Of a DNA stretch of 64,000 nucleotides, positions 1 to 13,910 are shown piece after piece. The notes beneath the pieces are model-generated. The model was not told the DNA's origin, did not search any database, and was given only the letters and a program-made list of their open reading frames with translations. The translations under genes were made by a program, and so were the position numbers. This stretch comes from Dermatemys mawii (lineage: Eukaryota > Chordata > Testudines > Dermatemydidae). The stretch's first letter is position 1, and the number at the start of each line of letters is the position of its first letter. The stretch spans positions 14,254,489-14,318,488 of the forward strand of contig ML677366.1 of the NCBI GenBank assembly GCA_007922305.1, in the 5' to 3' direction.

Positions 1-3000
1 TGGACTACTGGAGATTTCAGGTTATTTAATGTATAGAGTCCTTCAGGATATTTTGTCTGTTAGACTTTCCTATAGCATCAGTCACAAAAACACATTTGGC
101 CTTCTATGGCTAGCCAGGCATCTAAGGCCTGGCCTTGATCATGTGCACTTCAGTTATTACAGACTTGATTATAGCATGCAATATATCTTGGGTTGAAAGC
201 ATCAAGAAAAGCACTAGAAAGACTGCGAGGTTACCAAGAGCACATCTGTATATCGCTCATTCTGCTGGTTTCCTGTTGAACAAATTGAACAAATTCAAAG
301 TTTTGGTCTTAATCCTCTGGTTTTACCCTAGAATACCTGAAATGCTACTTAACCATCCAAACGCTTGACTGCAATTGACAGTTTTGCTCATTTTGAATAA
401 TGGAATTGTGTATCACTAAGGAGAACCTCATCTGCACAAAGGAGAGTTTGTTCTCAGTGGTGGAATTAACACCCACAGGATCAAAGGATGAACACTAACT
501 TCAAAACTTTCAGCTGAAAATGCAAATCTCCATTCTTTGATCTTTCCACACAGCTACTCATAACCTACTAGCATATCTGCAAAATGCAATCCCATGCAAC
601 TATCTCATGGAGGAGCTGGTAAAAGTAGAATACATCAGTGATGTAAATCACTCTCTCTTTTAAGGATGATGCCCAGATATCGTGCCATCACATGGTATAA
701 GAAAGTGAACTGAATAGTGTTTTGAATATACTTTTGAAACAATGATTTGTATGTTCCTGTAGTCATGGCACTAGTGTACATGTAAGTCATCTGTTGAGAG
801 AACAGCTATTTTTATAGAATAATTTAAAGTATTCAGAGATACTCTGGTGATCAATAGGCATACTATTGTTTTCAAAAATATTAAGAATAGTAAATTTTTT
901 GTATATAGCAACTTCAAAAGCATTACTGTTTGTGTTAATAGTCAGAAATTTTGAAATTTGCCTCTGGTGGGAAAGAATTTGCAAGCTAAATATCTGCCTT
1001 TAATTCTAAATTTTATGTTACTAGTTAACAGTGAAAAGCAGGTTAAAAGTTAGAGCTGCATTTCTTAAAAAAACATACCCAAAAACGAACCCCATAATAG
1101 TAGTGGCATATTGACAGCCCTGGAGGCTCAAGACCTTTTTTCACAGTGCAGGTACAGCACATGAAAGCTGTAGTTCCCTACGTTGCTTTGCCACTTATTA
1201 ATCTGTAGAAACCTAGAGGTAAGTGTTATGTGTTTCCTAAGACTCTTTCACAACTGGCACCCATTTTTGGCAGGCTTTTGTGATTCACACATGTCCATAG
1301 GCACCTGGACTGAGACTGACATGTTTTTACATAGATCACTGAACAGCCATCAGATGAAAGCTTTTGGTCACTCCCATTCTGTTCTGTTTGAACTATAGAC
1401 TTAAATGTAACAGGCTCAGTTCTTCTTTTCCTGAGCTATCTAGTCTCCTTAACTTGCTGTATCTTTTATGTATCTTAATATTACACCAGAAATAGATTTC
1501 TGGGTTCTACAATTAAAATAATCAAATGAGACTAAGGCATCTTTTCTTACAGTGGTCCCCAGTGTAAGTTACAGTAGCAGCTAAAATTTGAATTCAAGGC
1601 TGCTTGTGCTCAGAGCTTCCCTAATTAAGTAGCAGATTGCAACTAGGATGATCACATCAGTTTCACTCTGCTGTCTCTGCAGATGTTACAAGAGCAGCAG
1701 AGGATTAACTTCCTTTCTGAGTTTGAAATAAAGTGGGTTTCTCCAGACTCTGATCCAGAAGAATACAGGATATGTGCAAAAATTAAACCTATGAAATTGA
1801 TGTCCTTCATGCTCATTTTCAACAGTCCTGATTGTCCAGTCTCTAAGAAAACCACAGAGATTTGAGCAACAAAATTCCAATCAGGATTTCTAACCCCTAA
1901 ATTCAGCTGTATTCACACATGAACTTTGATATGTAATAGATAACCCAAACCAGTTGTATTCTTATCTCAGTTCTCTGATTTGGCTGTGTGGGGCGGAGGT
2001 TGGGGGGGAGGGGGGTGCTGTTTCCTTCACAAGGGGCACTACTTCCTTGCCCACTTAGTAAAAGTAGGGTATCCTTGGACAAAATTTTCTCCCCTTTCAC
2101 TGCTATGCAGTGTGGTATTTGTTTCGATGCTGCAGATGTTGCCTGATGGTGGCTGCACTTCCGTGGTGATGGATGGGTATTGGTTTTTAAAGCATGCTGG
2201 GATTCTTCAGGAAGAAAGGTACTATATAAGATTCTATATGTAAGCAACAAAACTTGTGTTTAGGGCAAAGATGTTGCCTTTCCAGAGTAGGGTGTTTTTT
2301 TGATGGTAAGATTTTGTGACTGCAGCTATTGTTCTCACAGACCTGCAATTTCATGAACTCCAAATTGAAAGTTAGAAGTTTGTCCTAGAAACCATTGTGA
2401 CCCTTTACAAGTCTTAGTCATGTTGCTTTGTTTGCCTAAACTATGTTCTTGCCATCAGTTGCTTAGATTGTGTGGCACTTTTATGATTTAATGCTGTCTT
2501 TTGCAATACAGCTGTGAAACTATATGAAGAGGATCTGAATAACTTTATTCTTAATATTCTGTGCATTCAAAGTGCAGAATCCTCACAAAGCACCTTGAGA
2601 TTAGACCTCTGAATTAACTTTTTCAGTTAGTATATTAGACACTGAATAATACATTGTGCAGATGTAGAGCCTTCTTAAAGTTATCCCTTTATAAAGTTTT
2701 TTTTTTAATTAAAAAAAAGGCTTTTTTCAGAAAGTGGTGACTGCATTAAAATTCAGCCTAGTATTTTGCTGTAAATATTCCCCTCGAATCTGGGTAATAA
2801 CAGTATTTTGCTGTGGCTAAAATTATATCTTGGACTTTTCATCTATAATAGTAAAATAGCTTAGAAGGGCCCATTGCCCTACAAATACAATCTTGGAGAC
2901 CCTATTTAAAACAGTTATCCCTCAGCACTGTTGAAACTGGCATCCTTTTTGCAGTATAGCCTAGACCATAATTATTTCAGAAGGAAAGCTGCTGCAACGG

Positions 3001-3957
3001 AGTCTTGAGGAAAGCGGGGTGAAAACCAGAGGTTTGGGAATTGTCTGCTCTCCCTGGCGGTTCCTGTTTCCTCCTCCTGTCTCTCTCACTAACTTTTCCT
3101 TTGTATTAAAAAAACAAAATAACCCTTCCCCCCAAAAACAAACAAACAGAACAAAAAGTACAAATGTGCAGATAATTCACAGCTTGTGCCCTCCTGGATA
3201 TAGTTTGAAACTGATGAAATATTAAACCCATGAAAATCTTGCATGTAATACAACACTAACTGGGCAAGCTGTGGTGGCAGTAAGAAGGGGAGGTGTCTTG
3301 TTCATCTGTCATTCTCCAGGTTGCAGCTTTTTCTGGGTTGAGTCAGGGAGAGGTCTTCCTGAAATCTGTGCACTTGTGAGACATGATGCGAAATGCCTCT
3401 TTATTCTGTGTAACCTTTTCCCTCTGAATGTCAGGCTTGTCAGTTACGTAGACTTTTCTGGCAGGTGAGAGGGAGCTGTTCTGATTTTTTTGTTGGCAAC
3501 GGTGCCTAAAATCTTGATAATACAAACTGATAGTGTTTGTATTCTGCAGTTATGAAGCATAAAGATCAGCTGAATGGAATATTATAATCTATTTATCAGA
3601 TCTAATTATTAAAATTCTTTTTTAAAAATGGCTTTAAAATAGTGTTAAATAAACAAAGATTGGATCAGCAACAAATAAAAACCATGAACTGTCTCTGGCA
3701 CAAACATACATAGACCCTGGTAAGATTCAGAAATTGGCTTCCAGGCTATGAAAAGCACTTCTGCTGAGTCATGTCTTAAATTAGCAGAAGAAAGCAGGTT
3801 AAAACAAGTGACTGTTCATATTTTCAAGTTTAGACTACTAAATCATCCTTTGAAAGTTACATATAGTGTGCCTCATTTATGTGATTTTTAAATAATTTGT
3901 TCCTGAAGCTTGAATTAAATTTTATCCTATATTAAAAAGCAAACAGCAGTTAAGCTT

Positions 3958-3958
<1 letters not shown>

Positions 3959-3995
<37 letters not shown>
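3959..3995. repeat. (AT)n(AG)n microsatellite
   Basis: About six AT units run directly into about twelve AG units before GAATTC. Confidence 0.95.
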
Positions 3996-5155
3996 ATTCT
4001 TTCCATTTCACTTCGTGAAGTTTTCCATTACATCTAATTATTTAATAATAGACTGATCAGATTTGTCAAAAGTATGTATTCTTTAACATCACCTTTGTTT
4101 CTAGATAAAACCCTATGAATCCATATGGTTTTGAGTACTATGCTCAAGATCCAGAGTGGCAAAGTCTAGGTTTGTGGTGTTCAGTTTTATGTAATGTTAA
4201 TTGGTATTGAGCTAGTCAAAATAATGTAATAAAATGCTGTAGTTTGGCAGAACTAAAGGCTTGTGTGCTGTTTCTTTAAGAAACCAGCTTGTCCAGGGTG
4301 TTTTAACCAGCTTAACCTAACCTGCTAGCAAGGAAAAGTTCTTTAAATAATGGATATTAAGTTTTACCAATGAGAGGTACTAGTTTTACTAAAAGGGTGG
4401 AGTTTTTTCCATTTCAGCCACTAGAACTGAAGAAGGTGGGGCTTTCTAGTCAGGTTAGGTTGCTCAGGAGTACAGCTTCCAGTGAAGTTAATCTGGGGTG
4501 AAGCAAACAGAAAATTGTGCAGATTTTCTTGGTAGGATTTTTTTTTTGTTCTAATCTTGTTGTATTTCTTCATTTTACTCTTTAAGGCACTTAACGCTTA
4601 TGTGTGTGCCAAATTTCGTGATTGTTTTGTTTTCCAGTGCTGGCAGAATATTAAAATGTAGGCAGGGAAGCAGAACAAAAGGGCTCTTTGGGCAGGAAAT
4701 AAGCTGTTGAGAGATGCAAACTTGATTGAGTTTCTTTTATCATTTATTGCTAGTTGAAAGTTTGGTATTTTTATTTGAAAAAGTCAAGTTGTACAACAGT
4801 ATCTTACCTAGTTGTGTTAATTATAAAAAAAATTGAGGATCATGCTGCTGTCTTCTATAATGTTGTGTAACTCCAAAAGAGCTTTATTTTTAACTCCTCT
4901 GGTTCTGATGAGACTTAAATTAACTGAATGTGACAGTTGCTACTAGATTATACAATGATAACATTTGTTTAAAGTCATTGGCTTTTGTTTAAGTCATGTC
5001 CATGATTGTCACTTAAGATGGATACTATTTATTTTTTGTGTTATATTTAAAAAAGAGAAGAACACTTTGTATAGATTTTGGTGAATTTGGAACAGTGTAT
5101 GCAAAGAGGCTTAAAAACTAGATTAATATGTTCTAAATCCCCACTCCTCCTCCCT

Positions 5156-5170
5156 TCCCCCCCCCCCCCA
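5156..5170. repeat. Poly(C) run
   Basis: A C-run of about 13 bases preceded by CTCCTCCCTT. Confidence 0.9.
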
Positions 5171-7849
5171 CTTAATACAACTTCCTAGAATATCAAGGAC
5201 CATCAGAGCTCTGGTTTAAAAAAAACAAAACAAAAAGGGTACGGGGAGGAAACTAATTCCTCTTGTGCTTATTGCAGTCTTTCCAGCTGAAGATGGGGCC
5301 TCCTTCAAAACTAATCAGTACAGTACCATCCTGAATTTTAGGCACTGCTTGAGCATAGTGTGGTGGTTACTACTTGTTTGGCAGCGGGGAGAGGGTTATC
5401 TGCAGTTTCTAAACCTTTTTTTTTTTTTCCTTTTTGCTTTCATATTTAGGGATAAGGTTTTAGTAATACCTTTTCTCAGTGTCCCAAGGGTCTTCAGGCT
5501 TGGAACATGCTGTAAATTCGTATTATGGAGAGGAGTTTCTGTTGAGTATTGCCAAGTGTTTCCTGTGATCCGTTTGTATTCCTAGACAGAGAGAGCAGAT
5601 AGTACCCAAGTCTGGGTATTTGGTTCAAATGTAAGCCTTCCCTAATTCCCGTCCCCTCCTTCACAAAATTGTGTCTGTATATGCACGTGTGCATGCACGC
5701 ACAGCTGTATTCATACACACCTGTTCCTGGGGATCAAAGAAATACTATGTTATGTTTCTGACATTAACTTTAATACTTAAATACCAAGTTAATGGATGCA
5801 TTACGAATAGATAAGATGTGGCGGTACCTGGAAGTTTGGGGAATACAAGAACTGACATGAAAATCAACCCAGGATCTTCCAAGTGACAGTGCAAAGCATG
5901 TCACAGGATAGTTAGACATGGTCAACATAGTACACTTCACACATTTTCAATTTTCCATTAGTTAATTTTCTTTTCAAAAAAATTTGGATTATAAATTGGT
6001 TTCATTTTTGTCTAAGAACATCCTAATACAGAGGCATCTCAGATTGGTTCAGTATTTTATACGCTTAGGCACACTTATTACATATTCTGATTTTATTATG
6101 GCATAATTTCATTCACTTTTACATTCCCAAAAATGTAATTTTACTACTAATAAGTATTATTATAAAATGTGTGCCCATCAAACTATGGAAATATTTTTAA
6201 TACTCATCAGTAGCTCTGCTGGGCATGCTAACTGCCTTTGGGCGAGATGCCTCTTATTTAAATTGCTACCCTTTAATTACAGGAGAAAGGGAGTACTTAG
6301 ACAAAAGTTGACTTTAAGTGCAATGTATCACAAATGTCTTTCAACAGAAGTTAGGCCTTAATTGAGTGACCAAAGTTCATGCTTCAAATGAAAGCAAAAA
6401 GAGAAGAAACTACAGGCTTATACTTGTGTAAACTAAGCATGTATGTATGTTTAATGTACACAAGCAAAATCATACATATTTGTGTAATATTAAGTACAGA
6501 TTATGCAGAATGCTGCTTTTACTTAGCTGACATTTTCAGCAGACTTTTCTAGTTTAACTTATTCAAACCAGTCAGTGGTTGAAGCAACCATTTAATTTTT
6601 CTTGTATATGGTCCCATCTTGACTAGCTAGATAGATGAGTAATTTTCCTGATGCATTAAACTTTCAGAAGTGACCTGTTCAAGTTTTCACCTCACATATA
6701 TAACTCTGGTTGGCCCTGTAGGATAAACATACCACTTTGCTGGCATGGCTGGAGAACTTCTGCATCAAGATACAGCTGGCATTCTTGCCTGTATTCAGAA
6801 TTGTAGATAAGCAATCTGCATAGATGTGCTAATTATTCCAGCAGTTTATAATAGTAAAACATCTTACACAAGTCTTCTACACATGGAGGGGTGTATATTC
6901 TATGTTTGGAGATTCATATACATACTACTTATTTCAAGATGGAAATTTACACATCTGATGTAAGTGAAGTTTACATTCTCGTTAAGATTAAACTCCTAAC
7001 TGACAGTTAGGGCTAGATCATGCTTTCTTCATCCATGGAAAAGAGAGGGCAAAAGCATCAATGACCTCATGGATCCATTCTTCCTCCCACCTACCTGCTG
7101 AAGTCACTCCATGGAGTAGTGATTGGGTGGCTCTACACTGAGCATGCGTGTAGCTGAAGCACACTGCCCCCTCCCCCCCACACCCTTCAGTCCTGTGTAA
7201 ACTACTTGGGATAGTACAACTTAGGACTGTATTGCATTTCTCATGGAACTCCCTTCATGGTGAGGATACTGCTTTAAGGATGTCCAAACTAGGAAAAGTG
7301 GTGTAGTATTAATATATTTTTTAAAACTGCCTTGTCCATACTAGAATTTTAACCAGGTTAGCTACCATGTATAACTAACGTGGCAAACACTTATTTTTCT
7401 AGTGAAGACAGGACCTAAGTGGAGATCCAAGGGGCACCTTTGGCTGTTGGTGCTGTGCTGCCAGCAAGTGGATCAGGTATAGGGTACTGGAGGTACCAAG
7501 CTCATACATAAGAATAGGGACTTCAAGTGGATATCCTTGGTTTCCCATGGTATGGAATTTTGCTGTGGAAGAGGTTGATTATACTGTAACAAAGTTGTGT
7601 GAAAATAGTCAACTAATAAAATGACCTGTAAAGCAATAAAAAATAGCTTTGGCTTATTTTAGCTGCATTAAGATGCATATAACAGACTTGAAAAGTTTCT
7701 TCAACATAGCATGGCTTTTTTTCTGCTGTTTTTTTTGCTTGAGAAATATCAGAAACGCTAAGTCCTTCTTCTCTGATTTTGTTGGCTGTGTGACGGAGCG
7801 TGTGCACTTTGAGCTGAAGGGGTAAACTCCAGCTCAAGGCGACCTACCC

Positions 7850-8036
7850 CTGGCGTGCTAAAAATAGTGCATAGCAGCATGAGGGACTAGCCACCCTGAC
7901 TATGTACCCATCCAAGACCCAGGTACGTACTTGGGCAGCTGCTGTGGCTATATTCTGTTCTTACTCAGCTAACAAGAGTGTCTCCTCGAGCTGGAATTTA
8001 TACCTCCAAGTCAAAGTGTAGACATACCCTTAGATA
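7850..8036. mobile_element. MITE-like fragment ending in GTGTAGACATACCC
   Basis: The right end AAGTGTAGACATACCCTTAG (8016-8035) matches the terminal motif of the TTAA family, while the left end is degenerate. A related end (CTAGTGAAGACAGGACC) lies near 7400. Confidence 0.45.
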
Positions 8037-8429
8037 TATGTGGTAACCTGTCAACACTTAATTGAAGGGTGGGAGACAAGTGATACATTTTTACCGATCT
8101 CTTATTTCAGCTGTGTTTATAGGGCTTTTGAGTTGAATAGGGGTTTGCAAAAATGACGCTTTAAACAGTCTAAGTGAAAAGCAGCTTTGAGGGAGGGCAA
8201 TCAGGGTTCACTTGCTTGTTATGCTCCTAATTCTTAGTTTATAATCTTGCAGGTAAACAAGACATGAACTTTTAATGTTACATACAGAGAACTTTTCTAA
8301 AACAGGTTTTATTCATCATGAAGAAACAAAATGAATTAAAACCTAATTTCTTTCCCCCACCCTTGAGGCTCTTTGTCAAATAACTGAAGCCTTGAACTTA
8401 ATGACTCATCTTCACTAGTAATGTTAAAG

Positions 8430-8604
8430 CGCCTATCCCTCAGCCCACTCCACTTCCTGCAGCCCCCATTGGCCTGGAGTGGGGAACCGCGGCCAGTGGG
8501 AGCCGCAATCTGCCGAACCTGCGGATGGAGCAGGCAAACAAACCGGCCCGGCCTGCCTGGGGGCTTACCCTGGAGGGCCATGGACCAAAAGTTGCCAGTC
8601 CCTG
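8430..8604. mobile_element. Right half of a palindromic hAT MITE
   Basis: Matches the right half of the 60800 element (CAGCCCCCATTGGCCTGGAG, ACAAACCGGCCCGGCC, ending GTTGCCAGTCCCTG). The left half is missing, so it is truncated at about 8430. Confidence 0.75.
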
Positions 8605-9426
8605 GGCTAGACACTTTCACTTTCTGACTGTTGAGTACTAACACAACTTTGGACTATTGTAATTGAAACAAAGATGTTTAAAGTTTCTCCCATAAAAATC
8701 CTATTTTTACATGCATTTGGGACTAAATCAAGTTGACAGTGGAAGTTTTCAGACTAAGGAGTAATTTATATATATCAGACCTAATGTGTGTTGAAATATG
8801 TAGATAGATTTAACCAATCGTTGATCATACTGTGTATCTGGTGGCAGAAGTTACAAGGCTAAACATCAGATTGCAAAAAAGTAACCACGTTTGTATTAAA
8901 CTCGTATAGGTGGTGGAGTGAATGAAGTTGCTTTCAGAAATACAGACTCATGGAATTATGTCCTTAATATTGTAGTACTTTTATTGTCCAGTAGAACATT
9001 GTTTAAACCAGCTTAGTAGAATAGGTGGGGCAATACAGTGAACCTTTCTTAACAAAAGATCTTCAGCTTTTTTGGTTAATTGGTGTCTCTGTTAAAGGGT
9101 TAGAATGCAAAATGAGAAGTTGAAGGTGGTTTTTCCTGTCTAGCTTCTCTGAATTCAGGTAACCAAGGTAGCTTTTGTTGTCAGTGCAGAAGAGTTTATA
9201 TAATTAAAATTTTCTGAGAACTGCATTAGGCTTTTTATGTTTGGATAGTTCTAACAATAATTGCATAATACTCCTGGATATTGGTGTTAAATCTTGGAAT
9301 AAAGTTGCTTTGCAGTTGTACTTATGGTAATCTGATGATAATTCAACAAAGTTTGGCTGAGTAAATTCAAAGATAAGTGGTCATGTAATTACTACACAGT
9401 ACCAAAAATCCCACTTTATTAAAAGG

Positions 9427-10353
9427 CAGGGTTTCCAGGTGTCTGATTTTCAACTGGAACACTCGGTTAAAAAGGGACCCTGGTGGCTCCAGTCAGCAAC
9501 ACTGACCGGGCTCTTAAAACTCCAGTTGGCGTGGGCCTGGCAGGCACCCTACCTGGCTCTGTGTAGCTCCTGGGAAGTGACAACATATACTTCCGGTTCC
9601 TATGCATAGGGGCAACTGTGGGGGCTCCATGCACTGCCCCTGCTCCAAGCGCAGGCTCTGCAGCTCCCATGGCCAGGAACTGCAGCCATTGGGGGCTGCG
9701 CCTGTGGGCGGGGGCTGCGTGCAAAGCCTCCTGACCATGTCTCTGCCTAAGAGCCAGAGGGACATGCCAGCTGGTTCCTGGGAGCCACCTGAGGTACACA
9801 CCGCGCACAGCCTGCACCCAGCTCCTGCACCCCAAACCCCAGCACAGAGCTCCGTTCTGCACCTCATCCCCCAGCCCAGAACCCCTTCTACACCCCAAAC
9901 ACCTCATCCCTGGCCCCACTCCAGAGCCTGCACCCGGAGCCCTTATCACCTCTTGCCCCAGTTCAGAGCCCCCTCTCACACTCTGAAACCCTCAGCCCTG
10001 GCCTGGAGCCCCTTCTTGGAATCCAAATACCTCATCCCCAGCCCCACCACAGAGTCTTCACCCCCAGCCAAAGCCGGCTTCTGCATCCCAACCTCCTGCT
10101 CTGGCACAGAGCCCCCTTCCCACAGTGAGCCCCTCATTTCTGACCCCACCCCAGAGACCTCACCCCTTTCCACTCCCCAAGTCCCTGGCCCAGCCCAGTG
10201 AAAATGAGCGAGTGAGTGAGCGTGGGGGAGAATGAGCAATGTGGGAGTGGGAGTGGAGTGAGTGGGGACAGAGCCTCAGAGAAGGGGCAGAGTCTCAGGA
10301 CAGGGTTGAGCAAGGTTGTTCAGTTTTCTGTGGTTAGAAAGTTGGCAACCCTG
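9427..10353. mobile_element. GC-rich non-autonomous hAT transposon with 8-bp TSD
   Basis: It begins CAGGGTTTCCAGG and ends GTTGGCAACCCTG. It is flanked by TTAAAAGG (9419-9426) and TTAAGAGG (10354-10361), a 7/8 match typical of hAT duplications. The 927-bp interior has GC-rich sequence, an imperfect C-rich tandem block (about 9800-10200) and a GAGTGAGT-rich tail. Long frames on both strands (up to 199 codons) are by-products of low-complexity sequence; no transposase is present. Confidence 0.85.
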
Positions 10354-11344
10354 TTAAGAGGTGGTGAAACACAAAATGAAACATGACAGTCCAAAACGAG
10401 ACTCGTGTCCACCTAGGTAGAGCAGCAGGGATTCTAAAGAAGAGGATTATGAATTATTTAACAGAACGCATAAGCAACTGATTTTAAACTGTAGACTTCT
10501 ATTAAAAACACACCTTGCTTGAGCTTTGCGTTAATGTTAGAAAGAAAAGAGTCTTTATAAAAACGAACTGTCAACTAATTTACAACAAATCAGTTTCCCA
10601 GTAAGGTTTAGAGGTCAGTATAGAAAGGATGAAAGCTATCCTCTCATTATATTGAAGTAATTCTTGTGGTCTGGCCCAACATTCAAATATTGATGCCTTT
10701 TCATAGGTGTAGTCCAAATTGTAAGTTTGGTTTAAAAGTAGGAGTTATGTACCATATTGTTAAGTCAACTAAATTTCTTATCTTTTGCATTTTAAAAAAT
10801 TACTTTCTTCTATTCTGTCCTTTTATTATCCTTAATGTCACACCCTTCTCTTAACTAATCACAATGTATCTTCATTTTCATCTCTCTCTCTCCATTTTTA
10901 TACCACCACCATTTATCTTTTTTCTATATATCTAAGTAGAATTGCTCAGTATACTTTTTTAATTTGCCAGAAAGAGCCACTTGTAGTATTGTCTACAAAA
11001 CTGCATTTTAGAGATTTCAGGTTGACATGGCTAATGTTTAGTTTGATTTTACTACAGCAATTAGCTTGCCATTCTGCTAAGTCACAGTGCGACCTATGAC
11101 CTCAGTTTTGTATGCACAGTACTTAAACCAGTCCTTGCATGCTGCTATTGCCCATTTATCCCCTATCTTTCTAATTTTTACATCCGTTCTTCATTGCACA
11201 ATCACAAATACTGGAAGTGATATCAGACTGTCCCCTCATGTCCCTGCCTCAGCCTTGATGACAGCTGAAATCCATGCAGTTTATTCTGAATGGGCTTTAG
11301 GAAGAGATGTTAAAAATGTGTCTGTTCCATGTTAATCTTTAAAA

Positions 11345-11860
11345 ACACACAGTACCCTGGGCTTCGTCTGAAGTCTGATGTGCACCTAAAATTATGTTGA
11401 CCTAGCTATGACATTCAGGGAGCAAGAAAAACTCATGCCTCTGAGAGATGTAGTCAAGCCAACCTAAACCCTAGTATAGGTACTGTTAGATCGATGGCAG
11501 AATTCTTCCATTGACCAGTTGCTGCCTCTCAATGTGGTGGATTTACTACTGCAACAGAAAACCCCCTTCTGGTGTTGTAGTAAGCGTCTGCACTACAGTG
11601 TTACAGCTGCTGCTGTGCCATTGTTGCCCTTGTAGTGCAGACATAGGCCTTATCTTCACTACTGGGGTAAGTCAAACTAAGTTATGCTACTCCAGATATG
11701 TGAATAATGTAGCTGGGATCAAGGTAGCTTAGGTCAACTTACCCCGGTGTCTGTGCTACGTGGATGGGAGACACTCTCTGGTGAACTTCCCTTATTCTTC
11801 TCGGAGAGCTGGAGTACTGGGATCGACTAGAGAGTGCTCTGTTGTCAATTTAGCAGATGT
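11345..11860. mobile_element. MITE-like sequence of GTCTACAC/CACTAC type
   Basis: Has repeated words TAAGTCAAACTAAG / CTTAGGTCAACTTACC, TCTTCACTACTGGGG and CAGTGTTACAGCTGCTGC in alternating orientation, typical of turtle short DNA transposons. Element borders could not be fixed. Confidence 0.4.
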
Positions 11861-12471
11861 TCACTAGACCCATTAAATCAACAGCTGCTGCATCAATTTC
11901 AGAAGCATGGATCTCTCAGGTAATGAAGACCAGGTCATAACCTTGTTGTCCTTGGCTAAATGTGCTTTCTTACACTACTGTTGCATGATTTCAGTTAGCT
12001 CCCCCAGCAGTATCCATATTTTAGCAGGGTGGTATGTTTTGGGAACCTTCAAAAGACAAGTCACTACATAAATGCAAACATAAGATTCAGTATAGTGAAA
12101 TAAACACCCCTCCCTCTGAGGCAAAGTGCTGACTTGACATAACATAAATCCTAGTTGGACAAGGCTGAGACCTGAGGCTGATAATGAAATTTGACCTGCC
12201 TTAGTATTTTTTCTAAATGATCCCCAAGCTACTCTTCAGGGAGACTGTATACATATTCAGCTTTTTGCTCCCTGCCTAATGTGTGGCAGTTGATATTTTC
12301 GACATCTACAAGGAAACTGAGGAAGGAGGCCAACTTTCATTTCCAGTGTAACTTTGGATGTGCCAATCATTAGTGCCCCTGTCCCTAAGTGCAAGTTGAC
12401 AGCTTGTGTAATGGCCAATGAATAGTTAAACCTCACTTGTGCAGATGGGGTTTTTGCATGAGACAAGGAGG

Positions 12472-12540
12472 GTAAGGTAATATATTTTATTGGACCAACT
12501 TCTGTTGGTGAAAGACCACCTTTCAAGCTACATAAAGCAC
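12472..12540 (-). mobile_element. Short Penelope-like 3' end fragment
   Basis: Contains TTATTGGACCAACTTCTGTT and GTGAAAGACC, the same motif as the left part of the 40263 repeat. Only about 60 bp are recognisable. Confidence 0.45.
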
Positions 12541-12984
12541 AAGAGTTTCTTAGCCAGCATGCAAAATCAGTACTTTCGTCCTGTGGTTACACTCACTTTT
12601 TACAGTCACTGGAGAACAGGCTTTTAAAATGTACCACACAAGTTACTAGATGCCCAAATGCAAAAACAGAGGAGCACCCTCTGAGTCAATGGATAAAGTG
12701 CATTGTAGAAAATTGGAAAAGTGATTCTTGCCAGAGGGAACTGAATGCTTATATTTCTCGCTATGCTGAAAATATGTCCCTGCCTATTCTTTCTACAGTT
12801 GGCAAGGCAGTAACTTTCAGCTGAGTGCCCCAGGTAGCATGTGATCACAGTGAGAATATAGTATGTTCTGTACACTTAAATTAGACATGGTGCACAACTC
12901 CAGATGGAAGCAAATAGCACGCGATTGTGAGTGGTAATAGCAATAACCCCGAAAGTTAGCAATTCAAGACCTGGGGATATGGTT

Positions 12985-13075
12985 GTCTCTGATGTAATTC
13001 GTATTTGAGTAGCACCTAGGAGCCCCAATTAGGGACCAGGACTCCATTGTGCTAGTTGTTGTACAACTGCAATGC
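12985..13075 (-). repeat. Ancient amniote repeat tail, antisense
   Basis: AGTAGCACCTAGGAGCCCCA, then GGACCAGGACTCCATTGTGC and TTGTTGTACAAC: the antisense version of the motif at 16285. Confidence 0.5.
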
Positions 13076-13269
13076 TATAAACTGACTCACATTCTACGCT
13101 GTATTGTTTATGCAGCAATTTCTCTTAATTTCTGTTCTTGCTGTCAGAATTATCTGCAACAGGTATCTTTTGAGAACTTGTATTTAAAACAGCTTTTATA
13201 ACTTTAGGTTTAAACCTTTAGGTTTAAATAACTGGTTAAAATCAGTGAGACTCTTGCTGCTTCAAGAGG

Positions 13270-13910
13270 GAAAGGTATGGTAACACTACAGTTAAACAGC
13301 CATATCTGGCCTATGTCAGCTGCTTCAGGCCTGCGGGGTTTGGACTGTGGATTGTAAAATTGCAGCATAAATATTTGGGCTGGGACCTTCCCTCCTCATA
13401 GGATCACAGAGCTTGGGCTCCAGCCTGATCTCCAACACCTGCAGGGCAGTTTTACAATCCTGCAGTCTCACAACACTGACTCAGTTGACATATGACAGCT
13501 GTGGGTGGTCTAATTGCAGTGTAGGTATACCTTTATGGGATGTCTACACTGATTTTACAAAAACCTGTAGCATTGAGTCTGAGAGCTCAGATTAGCTGAC
13601 TATGGCTGCTGGGCTAAAAATAGCAGTGTAGACATTTGGACTGCAGCCCAGACTGAGACTCTCCACCCATGCAAAGGCCAAAAACTGGGGTTCTAGCCGG
13701 AGCCCAAATATCTACACTGCAATTTTATAGCCCCGCGGCTTGAGCCCAAGTTAGCTGACACAGGCCAGCCACAGGTATTCTATTGCAGTGTAAGTATATT
13801 CCCACTCCAAATTTCTGCGACCTTGGATCCAAGCCCTGTGTAGACACAAAAGGGGTTAGGCTTGAACCAGAGTTCAAACCCTGGCTAGCAGTGTAGACAT
13901 ACTCTTAGAA
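13270..13910. mobile_element. Cluster of GTCTACACT-family MITEs, possibly nested
   Basis: One copy spans about 13270-13534 and a second about 13536-13802. A third partial one ends AGTGTAGACATACTC near 13905. The recurring words (TTGCAGTGTA, AGCTGACACAGGCC) mark the same family as at 40884, 44949 and 55072. A 60-codon frame within is not a gene. Confidence 0.55.

Noticed and set aside
1683..1865. 60-codon ORF starting right after a CTGTCTCTGCAG acceptor-like site
   Set aside because: Good acceptor-like context, but the peptide is unrecognised, no clear donor follows in a useful place, and an equally long frame lies on the opposite strand.
9602..10201. 199-codon ORF (+), with 170-codon ORF on the opposite strand
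   Set aside because: Low-complexity Pro/Ser-rich translation of a C-rich tandem repeat inside an hAT element with terminal repeats and a TSD; no domain.
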